Of a DNA stretch of 64,000 nt, positions 34,872-43,801 are shown in pieces. The position numbers were made by a program, and so were the translations under genes. Location: the NCBI RefSeq assembly GCF_025399895.1, contig NZ_JAODUA010000001.1, positions 1,240,001 to 1,304,000 on the forward strand, in the 5' to 3' direction. The notes under the pieces are model-generated. The model saw only the letters and a program-made list of their open reading frames with translations. It did no database searches and was not told the DNA's origin. Source of the stretch: Streptomyces sp. ASQP_92. Its GTDB lineage: Bacteria > Actinomycetota > Actinomycetes > Streptomycetales > Streptomycetaceae. How positions within the stretch are numbered: the first letter of the stretch is position 1; every line of letters begins with the position of its first letter.

Positions 34872-35660
34872 ATGCGCACTCTTACCAAAGCCGCCGCCAC
34901 CGCCGCCGCGTTCGCCCTCACCGGTGTCGCCTTCTACGGCGTCGGCGCCGCCTCCGCCGACAACGCCGCGCCGAAGTCGGACCGCGAGATCCCCAACGTC
35001 ACCAAGGTCGAAGACAAGATCAACGCGTATTACGGCGGAGCCCCCGACGCCTCCGGGAGCTACCAGGCGTCGCCCACGAGTAACTACGCCAAGCAGGTCG
35101 CCGACATCGAGGCCCGCGCCAAGCGGCAGATCAAGCACGCCGCCGAGCACCCGGGGCGGGACGGCCGTAAGCCCGCCATCGTGCTCGACGTCGACGACAC
35201 GACGCTGCTGACGTACGACTACGAGAAGAAGAACGGCTTCGCCTACAACGCCGCCGCCTTCGACGCATACGTACAGAGCGCCCGCTCGATAGCCGTGTTC
35301 GGCATGCCGGACCTGGTCAACTACGCGGCCAAGAACGGCGTCACCGTCTTCTTCCTGACCGGACGCGACGTCTCGCAGCGCAACGCCAGCGCCGTCAACC
35401 TCACCAAGGCGGGCTACAACGTGCCCGTCGACCCCGCGCACTTCTTCCTCAAGGACAAGGTCAACGCCCCGGCCTACCTGAGCTGCGGAAAGCCCACCTG
35501 GACCTGCTCGACCGTCGACTACAAGGCGGGCACCCGCAAGCACATCGAGTCGCTCGGGTACCACATCGTGGCCAACCTCGGCGACCAGTACACCGACCTC
35601 TCGGGTGGCTACGCCGACAAGACGTACAAGATCCCGAACCCGATGTACTTCCTGCCGTAA
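34872..35660 (+). CDS. Secreted HAD-family acid phosphatase (class B-like)
   Basis: A 262-aa secreted protein. The signal peptide (RTLTKAAATAAAFALTGVAFY, cleavage near ASA-DN) is followed by a HAD domain with motif I IVLDVDDTTLLTYDYE (two catalytic Asp), a cap region, motif II VFFLTGRD, motif III lysine (FLKDKV or DYKAGTRKHI) and motif IV NLGDQYTDLSGG. It resembles acid phosphatases of the class B/5'-nucleotidase lipoprotein group. It may release phosphate outside the cell. The start has no obvious ribosome binding site. It follows repeat block B and is convergent with the PBP gene. Confidence 0.88.
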   Translation: MRTLTKAAATAAAFALTGVAFYGVGAASADNAAPKSDREIPNVTKVEDKINAYYGGAPDASGSYQASPTSNYAKQVADIEARAKRQIKHAAEHPGRDGRKPAIVLDVDDTTLLTYDYEKKNGFAYNAAAFDAYVQSARSIAVFGMPDLVNYAAKNGVTVFFLTGRDVSQRNASAVNLTKAGYNVPVDPAHFFLKDKVNAPAYLSCGKPTWTCSTVDYKAGTRKHIESLGYHIVANLGDQYTDLSGGYADKTYKIPNPMYFLP

Positions 35661-35681
35661 ACCGGTCCGGTCCGCTCCGGT

Positions 35682-35712
35682 CCGGGGCGCCCGCCGTCCA
35701 CGCGCGCCCCGG
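35682..35712. terminator. Hairpin between convergent phosphatase and PBP genes
   Basis: CCGGGGCGC (35682-35690) pairs with GCGCCCCGG (35704-35712) around a 13-base loop. Confidence 0.6.
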
Positions 35713-35726
35713 GCCGGGCCACCGCG

Positions 35727-37187
35727 TCAGTTCGACGCCAGCGCGGCCTTCATCATCGCCCGGGCGACCGGGCCCGCCAGGCCGTTGCCGCTGACCTCGG
35801 AGCGATCGGCGTCGGAGTCCTGGATGACCACGGCCACCGCGACCTCCTTGCCGGTCCCGGGGTCCTTGGCGAACGAGGTGAACCAGGCGTACGGCTTCTT
35901 GGAGTTGTCCACGCCGTGCTGGGCCGTGCCCGTCTTGGCGCCGACCTCCAGGCCGTCGATCTTCGCGTTGGACCCGGTGCCGTCGGTGACCACCGAGATC
36001 ATCGCGCTGTACATCGCCCGGGCCGTCTTCGAGGACAGGATCCTCTTGCCGTCGGAGTCCGGGTAGGACTGGAGCGTGCCCCCCTTGGCGTCGGTCACCT
36101 TGGACACCATGTGCGGCGAGGACATGACGCCATCGTTGGCAATGGCGGCCGACACCATGGCCATCTGCATCGGGGTCGCGGTGACATCGAACTGGCCGAT
36201 CCCCGAGAGGGCCGTCGACGACCTGTCCATGTTCTTCGGGTAGACGCTCGTGGCCGCGCGGACCGGCACATCCAGCTCGGCGTCGTTGAAGCCGAACTTC
36301 TCGGCCATCGCCCGCACCTTGTCCTGGCCCAGGTCCACGGCCATCTTGCCGAACACGTTGTTGCAGGAGTATTCGAGCGCCGTACGGATCGAGGCGTTCT
36401 CGCAGGGCGCGGAGGCCGACTCGTTGCGGAGATCCGTGGTGGTCCCCGGCATCCGGTACGGGTTGGGGCTCACGGTGTTCTCGTCGATCGAGGAGTACAG
36501 CCCGTTCTCCAGCGCGGCCGACGCCACCACCAGCTTGAACGTGGAGCCCGGCGCCAGCGGCTGGCGCAGTGCCCGGTTGAGCATCGGCTTGCTCTTGTCC
36601 TCCTCCAACCGCTTCCAGGCGTCGCCGTCCGCGGCCGAGGACCCCGCGATCTTCGACGGATCGTAGGACGGTGTGGAGACCATGCCGAGGATGCGGCCCG
36701 TCTTCGGGTCCATCGCGACGGCCGCGCCCTCCTTGTCGCCGAGCGCCTGGTAGCCGGCTTTCTGGACCGCCGGGTCGATGGTGGTCAGGACGTCTCCGCC
36801 GGGGGCGCGTTGGCGGGTCAGCGCGTCGAAGGGGTTCCCCATGCGGGGGTCGCTGCCGTCGAGGACCTTGGAGTAGATCCCCTCCAGCTGGGTCGATCCG
36901 TACACCTGGGACGCGAAGCCGGTGACGGGTGCGTACAGCGGCCCGTCCTTGTAGCCGCGCTGGTAGGCGAGATCGCCGCTCTTCGTCCTTTCCGAGTCGG
37001 TGACCGGCGAGCCGGCCACGATGATGTCCCCGAGCGGCTGCGAGTACTCCGCGATGGTGTTCCGCCGGTTCAGCTTGTCGTCCGCGAGGGCCTGGCCTTC
37101 GTAGAACTGCACATAGGTGGCTCGACCGAGGAGGGCGAGCACCATCAGCAGACAGAAGACCGAGGCGCGCCTGATTGTCTTGTTCAT
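35727..37187 (-). CDS. Class B penicillin-binding protein (PbpA/FtsI-like transpeptidase)
   Basis: A 486-aa protein. There is one N-terminal membrane anchor (ASVFCLLMVLALLGRATYV), a dimerisation-like domain, then the transpeptidase domain with all three motifs: SxxK in PLAPGSTFKLV, SxN in EYSCNNVFG and KTG in VGAKTGTAQHG. It cross-links peptidoglycan outside the membrane. The length fits the PbpA group found in actinobacteria. No rodA/ftsW gene adjoins it, so it is probably one of the extra paralogues rather than the primary PbpA near pknAB. Confidence 0.9.
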   Translation of the reverse strand: MNKTIRRASVFCLLMVLALLGRATYVQFYEGQALADDKLNRRNTIAEYSQPLGDIIVAGSPVTDSERTKSGDLAYQRGYKDGPLYAPVTGFASQVYGSTQLEGIYSKVLDGSDPRMGNPFDALTRQRAPGGDVLTTIDPAVQKAGYQALGDKEGAAVAMDPKTGRILGMVSTPSYDPSKIAGSSAADGDAWKRLEEDKSKPMLNRALRQPLAPGSTFKLVVASAALENGLYSSIDENTVSPNPYRMPGTTTDLRNESASAPCENASIRTALEYSCNNVFGKMAVDLGQDKVRAMAEKFGFNDAELDVPVRAATSVYPKNMDRSSTALSGIGQFDVTATPMQMAMVSAAIANDGVMSSPHMVSKVTDAKGGTLQSYPDSDGKRILSSKTARAMYSAMISVVTDGTGSNAKIDGLEVGAKTGTAQHGVDNSKKPYAWFTSFAKDPGTGKEVAVAVVIQDSDADRSEVSGNGLAGPVARAMMKAALASN

Positions 37188-37251
37188 CCCGTACGCACGA
37201 CGGACGGACCGGAGCGCGAAGTTCCTGTTGCCCCGGTTTCTCAGGAAACCT

Positions 37252-37908
37252 TCATCGGGGCCGGACGAAGCCCGACTCGTACGCCGCGATCACCGCCTGG
37301 GTGCGGTCGCGGGTGCCGGTCTTGGCCAGCACGGAGGCGACATGGGTCTTCACCGTGGCCGGGCCCACGCCCATTCGCCCGGCGATCTCCGCGTTGGTGA
37401 GGCCGGTCGCCATCAGCCGGAGCACCTGCGCCTCCCGCTCGGAGAGCCGGGCCGTCCACGCCGGGGCGGCGCCCTGGTCGGGCGCGTGCCGGGCGGCCAG
37501 TTCGCGGACCTTCGCCGGGAACAGGAGCGAGTCGCTGCGGGCGACCAGACGGACCGCCTGGATCAGTTCCTCGGCGGCGGCCCGCTTCAGCAGGAAACCG
37601 GAGGCGCCCGCGCGCAGCGCGTCGTAGACGTAGCTGTCGTTCTCGAACGTGGTGACCACCACGATCCTCGGCGGCGCGGCGAGCGTGGCCAGGATCCGCT
37701 CGGTGGCGCGGATGCCGTCGATCTCCGGCATCCGTACGTCCATCAGGACCACGTCGGGCAGCCGGTCGCGGACCACCGTGACGGCCTCGGCCCCCGTGGT
37801 GGCCTCGCCGACCACCTCCAGATCCGGCTCGGCGTCGATGATCACCCGCAGCGCGGTGCGCACCATCCGCTCGTCGTCGGCCACCACCACCCGGATCGCG
37901 GCGCTCAT
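37252..37908 (-). CDS. NarL/LuxR-type response regulator
   Basis: A 218-aa protein. The receiver domain (residues 1-125) shows the acidic pair VVVADDERM, phosphoacceptor Asp in VVLMDVRMPEIDGI, Thr in VVVTTFEND and Lys in GFLLKRA. The LuxR-type helix-turn-helix (about 150-210) has LSEREAQVLRLMATGLTNAEIAGRMGVGPATVKTHV. Its ATG overlaps the kinase stop by 4 bp. It is the output partner of the adjacent histidine kinase; the target genes are unknown, and the PBP gene just downstream is a candidate only by position. Confidence 0.92.
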   Translation of the reverse strand: MSAAIRVVVADDERMVRTALRVIIDAEPDLEVVGEATTGAEAVTVVRDRLPDVVLMDVRMPEIDGIRATERILATLAAPPRIVVVTTFENDSYVYDALRAGASGFLLKRAAAEELIQAVRLVARSDSLLFPAKVRELAARHAPDQGAAPAWTARLSEREAQVLRLMATGLTNAEIAGRMGVGPATVKTHVASVLAKTGTRDRTQAVIAAYESGFVRPR

Positions 37909-39125
37909 CGCGCGCCGCCCAGCGGAAGGCAGGCCCGCAGCCGCCAGCGGCCGTCCACGGGGCCGGCCGAGGCGTGCCCGCCGAGCAGGGCGGCCCGTTC
38001 CGCTATGCCGCGCAGGCCGCGTCCGCCCCCGGGGCGCACCACGGTCGCCTCCACGGGCAGGGGGTTCTCCAGCACCAGCACCAACTCTCCGCCGCCGACG
38101 GCGACTTGCAGGGCGACGGGTGAACTCCCGCCGTGGCGAAGGGCGTTGCTCAGCCCTTCCTGGACGATCCGGTACGCCTCCCGCGAGACGAGTTCGGGCA
38201 CCGCGGACGGATCGCCCTCCAGGGAGTACGTCACCTCCAGGCCCGTGCGGGACAGCAGCCCCTCCAGGGTGGCGAGGTCCGGGGTGGCCGGATCCCCGTC
38301 GTCCTGGCGCAACAGGCCCAGTACGGAGTCGAGTTCGGCCACCGTACGCCGGGCGGTCTCCTCGATGGCGGCGAGGGCCTCGCGTACGAAGGCGCGGTCC
38401 GAGTCCAGGACGCGGCGGGCGGCCGAGGCCTGGAGCGTCACCGCGCTCAGGGCGTGTCCCACCGAGTCGTGCAGCTCACGGGCGAGCCGGTTGCGCACGG
38501 CCAGTTCCGCCGCCTGTCGCTCGGCGGCGGCCAGCCGGTCGGCGGGGGCGGGCCCGAGCAGGAGCGGCGCGAGCCGGGCGAGCAGCGCCCCGGCCGCCGC
38601 CGAACACGCCGCCAGACCGAACAGCATCGCGATCCCGGCGACCGGGGCGAGTGCGACGCCCCAGCTTGTGGAGAGCGGGCCGTCGCCGCTGTACGCGGTG
38701 TGGCGCAGGCTCGGGAAGAGGGGCAGCACGATCAGGAAGACGGTGAACGGGGGCAGCGCCAGGCTCATCCCGCTCAGGATCCCGCCCACCGCGAGATGGG
38801 CGGTGTACCAGGCGGAGACGCGCAGCCGGGCGTCCCAGGAGCGGGCGGGGCCGTCGGCGAGCGCCGCCGGATCCACCCCGCCCAGCGCCCGGACGCCGGA
38901 CACCAGCAGCGGCCTGGCGATCGGCACCAGAGCGGACACGGCGGCGAACGGCAGAGCGACGGCGAACGTCACGAGCGCGAGCGGGAAGGAGGTGAACGGG
39001 CTGACGTCACCCGCGAGGGGGCCCACGACGACCGAGCCCACCAGGAAGTACGGCATCAACAGGGCGCCGCCGATGACCAGATGGACCCAGCGGTGCCGCG
39101 CCCGGGCGCCGAACAGGGCGCGCAT
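37905..39125 (-). CDS. Sensor histidine kinase (HisKA_3, NarX/DesK type)
   Basis: A 406-aa membrane kinase. Residues 1-190 contain about five or six helices without a large extracellular domain, so it may sense membrane state or an intramembrane signal. The dimerisation/phosphoacceptor motif RLARELHDSVGHALSAV (phosphorylated His) is followed by the ATPase domain with YRIVQEGLSNALRHGG (N box) and GRGLRGIAERAALLGG (G box). Both GTG 39128 and ATG 39125 are possible starts. It is coupled to the response regulator. Confidence 0.9.
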   Translation of the reverse strand: MRALFGARARHRWVHLVIGGALLMPYFLVGSVVVGPLAGDVSPFTSFPLALVTFAVALPFAAVSALVPIARPLLVSGVRALGGVDPAALADGPARSWDARLRVSAWYTAHLAVGGILSGMSLALPPFTVFLIVLPLFPSLRHTAYSGDGPLSTSWGVALAPVAGIAMLFGLAACSAAAGALLARLAPLLLGPAPADRLAAAERQAAELAVRNRLARELHDSVGHALSAVTLQASAARRVLDSDRAFVREALAAIEETARRTVAELDSVLGLLRQDDGDPATPDLATLEGLLSRTGLEVTYSLEGDPSAVPELVSREAYRIVQEGLSNALRHGGSSPVALQVAVGGGELVLVLENPLPVEATVVRPGGGRGLRGIAERAALLGGHASAGPVDGRWRLRACLPLGGAR

Positions 39126-39308
39126 CACGGCGTACGGTTCGGGCGACGGGAGCGCTCGGCGCGGCAGCGCGGCCCGAGGGCGGGGTCGGGCGATCCGGTG
39201 ATCACCCGTACAGCCTAGGCGAGGCCCCGGGCGGCGACCTCCGGGCCCGGCCGCACCGGCACCGAAGGCACCGGCGCACGGCCGAACGACCCCCGGGGCG
39301 AGGGGGGT

Positions 39309-40079
39309 TCAGAGCCGGCGGGTGGCCAGCGTCAGGCGGTCCCGCGCGTCGAACAGGGCGTCCTTCACCATCTGTTCGTGCGCCGGGGTGAGCCGGGCCA
39401 CCGGCACCGAGCAGCTGATCGCGTCGCGCGCCGGGGTGCGGTACGGGATCGCGACTCCGAAGCAGCGCAGGCCGAGGGTGTTCTCCTCGCGGTCCACGGC
39501 GTAGCCCTGCTCGCGGACGAGGTGCAGCTCCTCGATGAGCTTCTCGCGGTCGGTGATGGTGTGCTCGGTCAGCTGCTGGAGGTTCTCCGGGAGCAGTTTG
39601 CGCACCTGCTCGTCGCTGTGGGTGGCGAGCAGCGCCTTGCCGAGCGAGGTGGAGTGGGCCGGAAGCCTGCGGCCGACGCGGGTGAACGGGCGCAGATAGT
39701 GCTGCGACTGGCGGGTGGCGAGATAGACCACGTTCGTGCCGTCGAGCCGGGCGAGGTGGATGGTCTCGGTGGTGTCGTCCGAGAGGCGGTCCAGGGTGGG
39801 GCGGGCCGCGGCCACCACCTCGTCGCCGTCGATGTAGGAAGTGCCCACCAGCAGGGCCCGTACGCCGATGCCGTACCGGGTGCCGGTCGCGTCGGTCTCC
39901 ACCCAGCCGAGCTCCACCAGGGTGCGAAGGAGCATGTACAGACTGGACTTCGGGTAGCCCACCGCCTCCTGGACCGCGGCGAGGGAGTGCATTCCGGGCC
40001 GCCCTGCGAAATACTCGAGCAACTCGACCGTCCGCACCGCGGACTTGACCTGTGGTCCACCTGAATCGGCAGCCGACAT
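39309..40079 (-). CDS. IclR-family transcriptional regulator
   Basis: A 256-aa protein. The winged helix-turn-helix (about 10-75: VKSAVRTVELLEYFAGRPGMHSLAAVQEAVGYPKSSLYMLLRTLVELGWV) is followed by the IclR effector domain (LARLDGTNVVYLATRQSQHYLRPFTRVGRRLPAHSTSLGKALLA, AVDREENTLGLRCFGVAIPY). ATG at 40079 (MSAADSGGPQ) is taken as the start because the family begins there; an upstream GGAG is 12 bases away. It is divergent from the aldehyde dehydrogenase. IclR proteins of this branch often respond to aldarate or keto-deoxy-sugar acids. Confidence 0.88.
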   Translation of the reverse strand: MSAADSGGPQVKSAVRTVELLEYFAGRPGMHSLAAVQEAVGYPKSSLYMLLRTLVELGWVETDATGTRYGIGVRALLVGTSYIDGDEVVAAARPTLDRLSDDTTETIHLARLDGTNVVYLATRQSQHYLRPFTRVGRRLPAHSTSLGKALLATHSDEQVRKLLPENLQQLTEHTITDREKLIEELHLVREQGYAVDREENTLGLRCFGVAIPYRTPARDAISCSVPVARLTPAHEQMVKDALFDARDRLTLATRRL

Positions 40080-40167
40080 CCCAGCACCCCGCTCCTTCTC
40101 GCCGAGGCTTCTTGCCAAGGCGGAACGCCCGTTAATAGAGTCCCAGCATATTCAGCATCGGGAACTC

Positions 40168-40185
40168 TGTTCAGAATACCGAACA
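40168..40185. promoter_or_regulatory. Predicted IclR operator TGTTC-N8-GAACA
   Basis: An inverted repeat with 5-bp arms (TGTTC at 40168-40172, GAACA at 40181-40185) lies between the divergent IclR and aldehyde dehydrogenase genes. The inner sequence AGAATACC is AT-rich, as in known IclR sites. Confidence 0.55.
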
Positions 40186-40233
40186 AGTCCTGGTGGGTGG
40201 CAGGAGCGGACCGGGCAGTGGAAGGACAACGCG

Positions 40234-41763
40234 GTGAGCGCAGCAGCACCAGTCTGGAGTGTCGACCCCCGTACGGGGAAGCCGCGTGAAGAGGTTGCGG
40301 TCGAAGCCACGCCCGAAGAGGTCGACCAGGCGGTCCGGGCCGCCTGGGCCACTCGCGGGGCGCTGGCCGACCTGAGCGTACGCGCCGTCCTGCTGAGGAC
40401 CGCGGCCGACCTCCTGGACGCCTCCGCCGAGCACGTGGTGGAGGCCGCCGACGCCGAGACGGCGCTCGGCCCCGTCCGCCTCACCGGCGAACTGGCGCGG
40501 ACCAGCGCCCAGTTGAGGGCGTTCGCGGAAGCCGTCGAGGAGGGGGCCTTCCTCGACATACGGATCGACCACGCCGACGCGTCCCGGATGCCGCCGTGGC
40601 CCGACCTCCGGCGGATCAAGGTCCCGCTCGGGGTCGTCGCCGTCTACGCGGCCTCCAACTTCCCGCTCGCCTTCTCCGTCCCCGGCGGCGACACCGCGAG
40701 CGCGCTCGCGGCCGGCTGCCCGGTCGTCGTCAAGGCGCACCCCGACCACCCGGCCACCTCCGAGCTGTGCGTCTCGCTCCTGCGCCGCGCGGCGGCCCAG
40801 GCCGGCCTCCCCGAGGACGTCGTCGTGCTGGTGCACGGCTTCACCGCGGGCGTCGAGCTCGTACGCCACCCGCTGGTGTCGGCCGCGGGATTCACCGGCT
40901 CGGTGCGCGGCGGGCGTGCCCTGTTCGACGCGGCGGCCGCGCGCCCCGCGCCCATCCCCTTCCACGGCGAGCTCGGCTCCCTCAACCCCGTCGTGGTGAC
41001 AGCCGCCGCCGCCGAGGAGCGGGGGCAGCAGATCGGGGCCGGGCTCGGCGCCTCGATGACCATGGGGGTCGGCCAGTTCTGCACCAAGCCCGGCTTCGTG
41101 CTCGCCCCGCTGGGTGAGGCGGGCGACGCCCTGCTCAAGGCCCTCACCGCCGCCGTCAGCGACACCGACGCCGGGGTCATGCTCGACCACCGCATGCGCG
41201 ACGCGTTCGTCGCCGGGGTCACCGAACGGGCCGCACTGCCCGGGGTCGAGGCCCCGGTCACGCCCGGCGCGGGCGGCGAGCACACGGTGAGCGGCGGCTT
41301 CCTGACCGTACCGGCGTCGCTGCTCGCCGAGGAGGGCGCACACGACCTCCTCCTGGAGGAGTGCTTCGGACCGGTCACCGTCGTCGCCCGGTACGCGGAC
41401 GAGTCGGAGATCGGCGCGGTGCTCTCCCGCCTGCCGGGCAACCTCACCGCGACCCTCCAGCTCTCCACCGCCGAGGCGCGGGGCGAGGGTTCGGGAGCCC
41501 AACTCCTGGCGGAATTGAGCCACTTGGCGGGCCGGGTCCTCGTCGACGGCTGGCCCACCGGTGTCGCCGTCGCCCCCGCCCAGCACCACGGCGGCCCCTA
41601 CCCCGCGACCACCTCCACCTCGACCTCGGTCGGCGCCACCGCCGTGGAACGCTGGCTGCGCCCGGTCACCTACCAGTCCACCCCCCAGGCCCTGCTCCCT
41701 CCGGAGCTGCGCGACGACAATCCGCTGGGGTTGCCGCGTCGGGTGAACGGGGTTCTGGGGTGA
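40234..41763 (+). CDS. Aldehyde dehydrogenase (NADP+), 2,5-dioxovalerate dehydrogenase-like
   Basis: A 509-aa ALDH-superfamily enzyme. It has the catalytic Cys in GVGQFCTKPGFVLAP, the general-base Glu in PFHGELGSLNPVV and the cofactor segment GFTGSVRGGRALFDAAA. The GQFCTKPG form and the overall length are characteristic of 2-oxoglutarate semialdehyde dehydrogenase, the final step from KdgD product to 2-oxoglutarate. GTG at 40234 follows AAGGA. It is divergent from the IclR regulator and about 7.4 kb from the kdgD-like gene, so the pathway may be split into two loci. Confidence 0.87.
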   Translation: MSAAAPVWSVDPRTGKPREEVAVEATPEEVDQAVRAAWATRGALADLSVRAVLLRTAADLLDASAEHVVEAADAETALGPVRLTGELARTSAQLRAFAEAVEEGAFLDIRIDHADASRMPPWPDLRRIKVPLGVVAVYAASNFPLAFSVPGGDTASALAAGCPVVVKAHPDHPATSELCVSLLRRAAAQAGLPEDVVVLVHGFTAGVELVRHPLVSAAGFTGSVRGGRALFDAAAARPAPIPFHGELGSLNPVVVTAAAAEERGQQIGAGLGASMTMGVGQFCTKPGFVLAPLGEAGDALLKALTAAVSDTDAGVMLDHRMRDAFVAGVTERAALPGVEAPVTPGAGGEHTVSGGFLTVPASLLAEEGAHDLLLEECFGPVTVVARYADESEIGAVLSRLPGNLTATLQLSTAEARGEGSGAQLLAELSHLAGRVLVDGWPTGVAVAPAQHHGGPYPATTSTSTSVGATAVERWLRPVTYQSTPQALLPPELRDDNPLGLPRRVNGVLG

Positions 41764-42354
41764 CTGGGCGGGTGCTTCCTTGCGGGGAGGGGGTTCGGGG
41801 GTGACGGTGCGGGCGCTTCCCTGCGGGCGGGGGGTTCGGGGTGACCGTGCGTCCGCCCTCTCGCATGGACGGCTTGCGCAGTTCCCCGCGCCCCTGAACT
41901 CCCGGTCGTCCGCGGGTAGTGGTCGCGTCTCGCGCAGTTCCCCGCGCCCCTAAACCCCCGGTCGTCCGCGGGCCGTGGTCGCTTGCTCGCGGAGTTGCCC
42001 GCGCTCCCAAAACCCCTGGCCATCTGCGGGTCGTGTGTGGCTGGTCGCGCAGTTCCCCGCGCCCCTTAACTGCTCGGTGCGGGCCCGTACGGGACACCTC
42101 AGCCCGTCCGGCGTTTGAGGACGAGCGCCCTTAAGGCGCGATACGGGGTCTGGGGCGGAGCCCCAGGAGGGCCGGAACCAACCAACCCTGCGCCTACGGG
42201 CGGGTGGGTGGGCAAAGGTGCCCGGGGTCTGGGGCGGAGCCCCAGGGGGGCCGGAACCAACCAACCCCGGTGCACGGGCGGGTGGGTGGGAAACCCCCCC
42301 CGGGGTCTGGGGCGGAGCCCCAGGGGGGCGGCGGCCACCCCCGAGGCAGGGACC
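41757..42354. repeat. Intergenic repeat block C between aldehyde dehydrogenase and MFS genes
   Basis: A 40-base degenerate tandem (GGGTGACTGGGCGGGTGCTTCC, then GGGTGACGGTGCGGGCGCTTCC) opens the block at 41757-41840. Four inverted copies of the GCGCAGTTCCCCGCGCCCCT element follow (at about 41876, 41932, 41987 degenerate and 42046). Then come GTTTGAGGACGAGCGCCC with TTAAGGCGC (about 42110) and three GGGGTCTGGGGCGGAGCCCC hairpins (about 42147, 42225 and 42303) joined by GGGCGGGTGGGTGGG. The orientation is opposite to blocks A and B. Confidence 0.9.
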
Positions 42355-43731
42355 TCACGCCCGGCGGAGCCTCGCCGTGGAGAGGGCCGAGAGGACGAAC
42401 AGCCCCGCCGCGATCAGCAGACTCAGGCGCAGACCGCGCACGAACCCCACCCCACCCCCCACCAGCGCCCCGAACACCGCGATGCTGAGCGCCCCCGCGA
42501 CCTGCCGCCCGGCGTTGAGCACCCCCGCCGCGAGCCCCGCCCGCTCCTGCGGCAGCGCCTCCATCATGGCGGCGGTCAGCGCGGGCACCGAGAGCCCGCA
42601 GCCGAGCGCGAGCGGGATCAGCAGGAACGCGGCGAGCAGCGTGGGAGTCCGCTCGTCGGCGAGCAGCAGCACCAACAGGCCGCCCAGTGCGATGAGTTGA
42701 CCGATCAGCATCGGCACACGCGGCCCGAAGCGGTTCGACAGCTTCCCCGACAGCACGTTCATGACCGGGATCAGCGCGGTCATCGGCAGGAACATCAGCC
42801 CAGCCATCAGCGCGGACTCGCCGCGCACTCGCTGGAAGTAGAGGCTGAAGACGAAGATCACGCCGTAGAACGCCACGCTGGCCGAGGCCCCCGCGCCCAG
42901 GGCGACGGCCACGGTCCGGCCGCGGAACAGGCCGAGCGGCACCACGGGGTGCGCGGCACGGCGCTCGATCCACCAGAACGCGACCCCGGCCGCCGGTGCG
43001 AGCAGGCCCGCCACGATCCGTACCGGGCCGTCCTCGATCACGGTGAAGGCGAGCGCGGCGAGCGCCACGGCGGCCGCGAGCTGACCGGGCAGATCCAGCG
43101 GTGCGGGCCGGCGCCCGGCGCGCGGGGCGCGGGCGGTGAGGATGAGCGCCGCGAGCCCGAGCGGCAGGTTGATGAAGAAGATCCCCCGCCACCCCCACAG
43201 CGTGGTCAGCGCGCCGCCCGCGACCGGGCCGAGCGCCACGGCCACCGAGCCCCCGGCCGCCCACAGCGCGACCGCCCTGGCCCTGCGTTGCGGATCCGGG
43301 TAGGCCTGGCGTACCAGGGCGAGCGAGGCGGGCAGTACCACCGCGGCCGCCACGCCCTGGAGGACTCGCGCGCCGGTCAGTACCCCGAGGGTCGGGGCGA
43401 GGCCGCAGGCCGCCGAGGCCAGGGTGAACACGATCGTGCCGAGCGCGTACGCCCGAGCCGAGCCGACCCGGTCGGCGAAGGCGCCGGTCGACAGCATCAG
43501 CGCGGCGAAGGCCAGCGTGTAGGCGTCCACCACCCACTGGAGGCCGGACATGCCACCGCCGAGGTCACCGCCGATCGCGGGCAGTGCCACGTTCACCACG
43601 GAGGCGTCCAGGGTGATCAGGGCGAAGCCGAGCAGGGCGGCCGCCAGGGTGAGGGCGGAGGAGCCGCGCGGAGGCCTGGGGGTCAACCGGCGCTCGGTGG
43701 GCGGGGTTTGGAGGGAGGTGTTCGGTGCCAT
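42355..43731 (-). CDS. MFS drug-efflux transporter (DHA2, EmrB/QacA-like)
   Basis: A 458-aa protein with about 12-14 helices. Signatures include LITLDASVVNVALPAIGGDL (DHA2 motif D1-like), GAFADRVGSARAY in loop 2-3 and LGPVAGGALTTLWGWRGIFFINLPLG (motif C/G-like). It probably exports a hydrophobic drug or metabolite. The ATG at 43731 is the family start. It is divergent from the GlxA-type regulator, with only 70 bases between starts, so the two probably share a control region. Confidence 0.88.
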   Translation of the reverse strand: MAPNTSLQTPPTERRLTPRPPRGSSALTLAAALLGFALITLDASVVNVALPAIGGDLGGGMSGLQWVVDAYTLAFAALMLSTGAFADRVGSARAYALGTIVFTLASAACGLAPTLGVLTGARVLQGVAAAVVLPASLALVRQAYPDPQRRARAVALWAAGGSVAVALGPVAGGALTTLWGWRGIFFINLPLGLAALILTARAPRAGRRPAPLDLPGQLAAAVALAALAFTVIEDGPVRIVAGLLAPAAGVAFWWIERRAAHPVVPLGLFRGRTVAVALGAGASASVAFYGVIFVFSLYFQRVRGESALMAGLMFLPMTALIPVMNVLSGKLSNRFGPRVPMLIGQLIALGGLLVLLLADERTPTLLAAFLLIPLALGCGLSVPALTAAMMEALPQERAGLAAGVLNAGRQVAGALSIAVFGALVGGGVGFVRGLRLSLLIAAGLFVLSALSTARLRRA

Positions 43732-43801
43732 GCCCCCAGCCTGGCGGGCGCCCGGCGCGTACAGTAGTGGCCCGAATGCCATACGTCCGGAGGTTCTGGC
43801 C

